The notes beneath the pieces are model-generated. The model saw nothing but the letters and a program-made list of their open reading frames with translations. It made no database searches and was not told where the DNA came from. The position numbers and the translations under genes are program-made. A DNA stretch of 64,000 bases, from NCBI RefSeq assembly GCF_007860075.1, contig NZ_SJPP01000003.1, positions 868,001 through 932,000 of the forward strand, read 5' to 3'. Origin of the DNA: Symmachiella macrocystis (GTDB taxonomy: Bacteria > Planctomycetota > Planctomycetia > Planctomycetales > Planctomycetaceae). Shown here in pieces: positions 61,179 through 64,000 of the stretch; the first letter of the stretch is position 1, and every line of letters starts with the position of its first letter.

Positions 61179-62467
61179 CTCGATTATTCATCCGGTTTTA
61201 TCTGGGCGTGCTGTTCATTTTGTTTACAGCCTGGTTCGTGCAATTGACCGTCGTGCGTCAGCGGTCCGATGAGCGCAATGAGGGTGTGGTCGAACGTGCG
61301 CTAGGGGGCGGACTGCGGATGGTTCGTGAGCAACTCGATCAAACGCTGCCGGGTGAAATGGATGCTGCATTGCAGGCAATCGGTCAGGAATTCGAGTATC
61401 CGGTCCAAATCCTCGACATCGAATCCGGCGCGTTTTCGAATGACGAACGAACCCGGTTACAACGCTTTGATGAAATCGTGTTTTACTCACACGACGGCGC
61501 CAATGTCGCCACTCCCCTCTCCAATAAGCAACAGGTCGTCTCGCTCGGCCCGCTTCCTAGTTTCGTTGGCCCCAGCCAGACTGATGTTGTTGTGGGACTG
61601 GGAGTCATCCTCTCCTTGGCGGCGTTGGCGATCGCCGTGCTCTTGCGACCGGTCGCGCGCCAGTTGCGTGAAGTCGAACGAACAGCGACCGCCATTGCCG
61701 AAGGCAACCTATCGGCTCGGATCGATCCCCAGCGCGTTCCCAAAGGCAAGCATCTTGCCAGCGCCTTCAACTCAATGGCCGATCGCATGGAAGCATTGCT
61801 CAGAACGCAACGGGAACTCCTGCAAGCGGTCTCCCACGAATTCCGCACCCCCCTGGCACGGATTCGCTTTGCCATCGACCTGATTGGCACCGCCAAGACC
61901 GATGAGGAACGGCGACTGCGTCTGGAGACCGTCGATGCGGCCACCGAAGAGTTGGATCAGCTAGTCGAGGAACTGTTGAGTTATGTCAGAATGGAAACGA
62001 CCGAATCTCCTCTGGAACTACAGTCAAACGCATTACCCGAAGCCGTGGAGACGTTGCTGGAACGACAAGCGACGCTGTTTCCCGACATCGAATTCGATGT
62101 CGACCAGCTCAAGCAAAACAACATCGTCGTCCGGGCTGACACGAGCGGATTACAACGGGTTCTCGGCAATTTGATCGACAACGCCTGCCGTTTTGCGAAT
62201 CACCGAGTCCGCATCCAGGCCACGCGTGAGGAAGGGTGTATCGCCATCGATATCGAGGATGACGGTGGCGGAATTCCCGAATCAGACCGGCCGCACGTCT
62301 TACAACCATTTGTACGGTTAGACAACCAGAATGAACTTAGCGACCATCGCGGCGTGGGGCTGGGACTCGCGCTGGTCAATCGTATCGTCACCAGTCATGA
62401 CGGCCGGATAGAAATCGACAAAAGCGACCTCGGCGGCTGCCGTATCCGCACCACATGGCCCCATTGA
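61175..62467 (+). CDS. Sensor histidine kinase, RstB-like
   Basis: A 430-residue membrane kinase. The first membrane helix (FYLGVLFILFTAWFVQLTV) and the second (DVVVGLGVILSLAALAIAVL) enclose a small periplasmic domain. A HAMP linker follows, then the dimerisation helix AVSHEFRTPLARIRFAIDL with phospho-acceptor His221. NLIDNACRFANHRV is the N box, VEDDGGGIPESDRPHVLQPF the G1-F box and GVGLGLALVNRIV the G2 box. The opening MTRLFIRFYLGVLF and FVRLDNQNELSDHRG are close to RstB. It phosphorylates the partner encoded 4 bases earlier. Confidence 0.92.
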   Translation: MTRLFIRFYLGVLFILFTAWFVQLTVVRQRSDERNEGVVERALGGGLRMVREQLDQTLPGEMDAALQAIGQEFEYPVQILDIESGAFSNDERTRLQRFDEIVFYSHDGANVATPLSNKQQVVSLGPLPSFVGPSQTDVVVGLGVILSLAALAIAVLLRPVARQLREVERTATAIAEGNLSARIDPQRVPKGKHLASAFNSMADRMEALLRTQRELLQAVSHEFRTPLARIRFAIDLIGTAKTDEERRLRLETVDAATEELDQLVEELLSYVRMETTESPLELQSNALPEAVETLLERQATLFPDIEFDVDQLKQNNIVVRADTSGLQRVLGNLIDNACRFANHRVRIQATREEGCIAIDIEDDGGGIPESDRPHVLQPFVRLDNQNELSDHRGVGLGLALVNRIVTSHDGRIEIDKSDLGGCRIRTTWPH

Positions 62468-62509
62468 TCCCCTGTCGTGAGGTCAAAAGGAGACCCGGGC
62501 CACAGCAGC

Positions 62510-62528
62510 ATTGGCAATCATTGCCAAT
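62510..62528. promoter_or_regulatory. Inverted repeat after the kinase gene
   Basis: ATTGGCAA-TCA-TTGCCAAT has 8-bp perfect arms around a 3-base loop. It lies 43 bases after the kinase stop and may end that transcript or be an operator half. Confidence 0.35.
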
Positions 62529-62551
62529 TCACGTGCGGCTCTGCGGTATTC

Positions 62552-62581
62552 GGATACATTTCGATACATTGTCGATACAAA
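62552..62581. promoter_or_regulatory. RstA-box-like direct repeats
   Basis: TACATTTCGATACA (62555-62568) matches the RstA box TACATNTNGTTACA with one mismatch. It sits in a three-fold direct repeat, GGATACATT, CGATACATT and CGATACAAA, at 10- and 11-base spacing. That is typical for tandem OmpR-class regulators. It lies between the kinase gene and the redoxin-cytochrome gene, 217 bases before its start. Confidence 0.6.
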
Positions 62582-62700
62582 AACGCAACTGACAGGCCGG
62601 AAGATCTCCTCTACAGTACGATAGAACGAGACGCAATTCCCGCCTGCCGAGTGGACTTCGGTAGGCGGGAGCGACTCTAGCGTTTTCTGCGACAAATCGA

Positions 62701-62780
62701 TTCAAAACCCTCCGGCGCGTCCCTCGAACATTGATCTGCACGTTTCGAGAACGATCGCCACTAGGTTTTGAAACGGGTTC
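62701..62780. repeat. Dispersed TTTTGAAAC-ended element, copy D
   Basis: TTCAAAACCCTC at the left and AGGTTTTGAAACGGGTTC at the right; the interior ATTGATCTGCACGTTTCGAG matches copy C and the reverse complement of copy A. Confidence 0.65.
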
Positions 62781-62797
62781 TAAGCTGAGGAGCCGAA

Positions 62798-64000
62798 ATG
62801 GGAAATTTGATGTCAATGCGTTTATGGCTGTGCCTTGTTGCAGTCGCGATCTGCGTTCCCGCATTAGGAGCCGAATCAGCACCCGCAAAATTGGTCGAGG
62901 ATTTCAAACTTCGCAGCCATCTGGGTCGTGAATGGTCGCTGAGTGACTTTGCCGACAAAAAAGTAGTCGTCATCACATTCCTGGGAACCGAATGTCCCCT
63001 CGCGAAGTTGTATGGCCCGCGGCTGACCGAACTGCAGCAGCAATTCGCCGACCAAAGCGTCGCCTTTATCGGCATCAACTCCAATACACAGGACAGCAAC
63101 ACAGAGTTAAGCAACTACGCCGAGCGGTATAAAATTCGCTTTCCCTTGTTGAAGGACGTCGGCAATCACGTCGCGGATGCAATGCAAGCGGAGCGGACGC
63201 CCGAGGTGTTCGTGCTCGATGAGGATCGCAAGGTCCGCTATCACGGCCGCATCGACAATCAATACGGCGTGGGCGTATCGCGTGACACCGTCCAGCGGCA
63301 CCATGTGGCGGTCGCTGTCGAAGAATTGCTGGCCGGCAAACCGGTCTCTTTGCCGAAAACGAAACCGGTCGGTTGTTATATCGGTCGGGTTAAAAAATCC
63401 AAACCGACCGGCGAAATCACCTACTCGAATCACATTGCCGCCATCTTCAACAAGCGGTGTGTGGAATGCCATCGTGACGGCGAAATCGCACCGTTCCCAT
63501 TGACCAGCTACGATGACGTCATCGGTTGGGAAGAGACCATTGTTGAGGTCATCGAAGATCAGCGTATGCCGCCGTGGTTCGCAAATCCTGCTCACGGTGA
63601 ATTCCGTAACGATGCCCGCCTGAGCGAAGAGGAAAAGTCGCTGATTTACAAATGGGTCAAAAACGGCATGCCCGCAGGAGATCCTGCCAAGCTGCCTGCT
63701 CCGCCAAAATTCAGCGAGGGATGGCGAATTCCAAAGCCGGATCAAGTCTTTCACATGCGTGAGGAACCATTCACCGTGCCGGCGCAAGGCGTTGTGGATT
63801 ACCAATACTTCGTGGTGGAAACTGGCTGGGACGAGGACAAATACATCTATGCCGCCGAAGCTCGCCCCGACAACACCTCGGTCGTCCATCACATCCTGGT
63901 CTATATCATCCCGCCCGGCGAACGCGCGAAATCCGACGCGCGCGACGTGCTCGTGGGTTATGCCCCGGGGAGTACACCGGTGCAATTACGAGACGGTATC
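62798..64000 (+). CDS. Redoxin/cytochrome c/copper monooxygenase-like fusion (partial, runs off the window)
   Basis: The frame is open from ATG 62798 (AGGAG, five bases upstream) to the window end: 401 residues seen. The signal peptide is LCLVAVAICVPALGAES. A thioredoxin-like redoxin domain follows (about 30-180), with one Cys66 in FLGTECPLAKLYGPRL and FIGINSNTQDSNTEL. A monohaem site is at Cys221-Cys224-His225 in KRCVECHRDGEIAPFPL. Then begins a domain with DNTSVVHHILVYIIPPG, where the HH pair resembles the copper-binding part of dopamine beta-monooxygenase-like enzymes. Such fusions are typical of planctomycetes. Confidence 0.8.
   Translation, partial: MGNLMSMRLWLCLVAVAICVPALGAESAPAKLVEDFKLRSHLGREWSLSDFADKKVVVITFLGTECPLAKLYGPRLTELQQQFADQSVAFIGINSNTQDSNTELSNYAERYKIRFPLLKDVGNHVADAMQAERTPEVFVLDEDRKVRYHGRIDNQYGVGVSRDTVQRHHVAVAVEELLAGKPVSLPKTKPVGCYIGRVKKSKPTGEITYSNHIAAIFNKRCVECHRDGEIAPFPLTSYDDVIGWEETIVEVIEDQRMPPWFANPAHGEFRNDARLSEEEKSLIYKWVKNGMPAGDPAKLPAPPKFSEGWRIPKPDQVFHMREEPFTVPAQGVVDYQYFVVETGWDEDKYIYAAEARPDNTSVVHHILVYIIPPGERAKSDARDVLVGYAPGSTPVQLRDGI

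Noticed and set aside
63107-63985. 292-codon minus-strand frame
   Set aside because: Antisense to the redoxin/cytochrome gene, which carries clear motifs in the other strand.

Overview
The window looks like a chromosomal stretch from a planctomycete, most probably of the Planctomycetaceae type. The evidence is the gene content, not a database match. There are many secreted proteins of planctomycete style (DUF1080, DUF1559, DUF1570 and DUF1573 domains, PQQ-like propellers, VCBS repeats). There are two PEP-CTERM proteins with VPxPEPST-type tails, a redoxin/cytochrome/monooxygenase fusion, a moderately GC-rich composition, and many short palindromic intergenic repeats. I saw no prophage, insertion sequence with a transposase, CRISPR array or rRNA.

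Layout. 1-7.9 kb, minus strand: a zinc-ribbon protein fragment, a sulfotransferase, a DUF1080 hydrolase, a secreted glycerophosphodiesterase, a large two-VWA membrane protein and a secreted hypothetical. 8-15.7 kb, mostly plus: a flavin monooxygenase with an altered Rossmann motif, a VIT/CCC1-like membrane protein, a secreted hypothetical, two divergent acyl-adenylating enzymes and a PEP-CTERM protein. 15.8-26.2 kb: a coupled pair (secreted domain protein plus PQQ-like propeller), a medium-chain dehydrogenase, an HDOD protein, a small methyltransferase, a VCBS-repeat protein and a 997-residue secreted protein. 26.6-32.4 kb: a coiled-coil protein, a bile-acid/sodium symporter-like transporter, gatA, gatC, rpmB, and csrA behind a long leader with a small overlapping upstream ORF; then structured intergenic DNA and two tiny membrane/lipoprotein genes. 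32.5-38.7 kb: a DUF1573 protein, an ECF-type sigma factor, a hypothetical, an ArnT-like glycosyltransferase and a methyltransferase.

39-43.7 kb is the most interesting block: tRNA-Arg(TCT), then an NsrR-type regulator with a well-formed promoter and an NsrR-like operator. Three small monohaem Tll0287/DUF3365-type proteins and a larger CxxCH cytochrome follow on the same strand. A convergent small protein matches the ScdA/RIC N-terminal domain. Together they suggest a periplasmic haem module under nitric-oxide/iron-sulfur control.

43.8-49 kb: a toroid-fold protein coupled to a membrane protein, a repeat-rich region with a frameshifted secreted gene, a small membrane protein and a second PEP-CTERM protein. 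49-64 kb, plus strand: lepA, a DUF1559-like lipoprotein with charged low-complexity inserts, a DUF1570 peptidase-like protein, a SecD-domain lipoprotein overlapping a GH92 mannosidase, a secreted TIM-barrel-like protein, and an RstAB-like two-component system. After it comes a close match to the RstA box, just upstream of the redoxin/cytochrome c/copper-monooxygenase gene that runs off the window.

Several repeat families recur: an approximately 80-bp element with GTTTCAAAACCC-type ends (four copies), a GGTGCGTCGCGACGCACC palindrome (two perfect copies and one decayed), a 106-bp inverted-repeat element, and 7-nt-periodic arrays.
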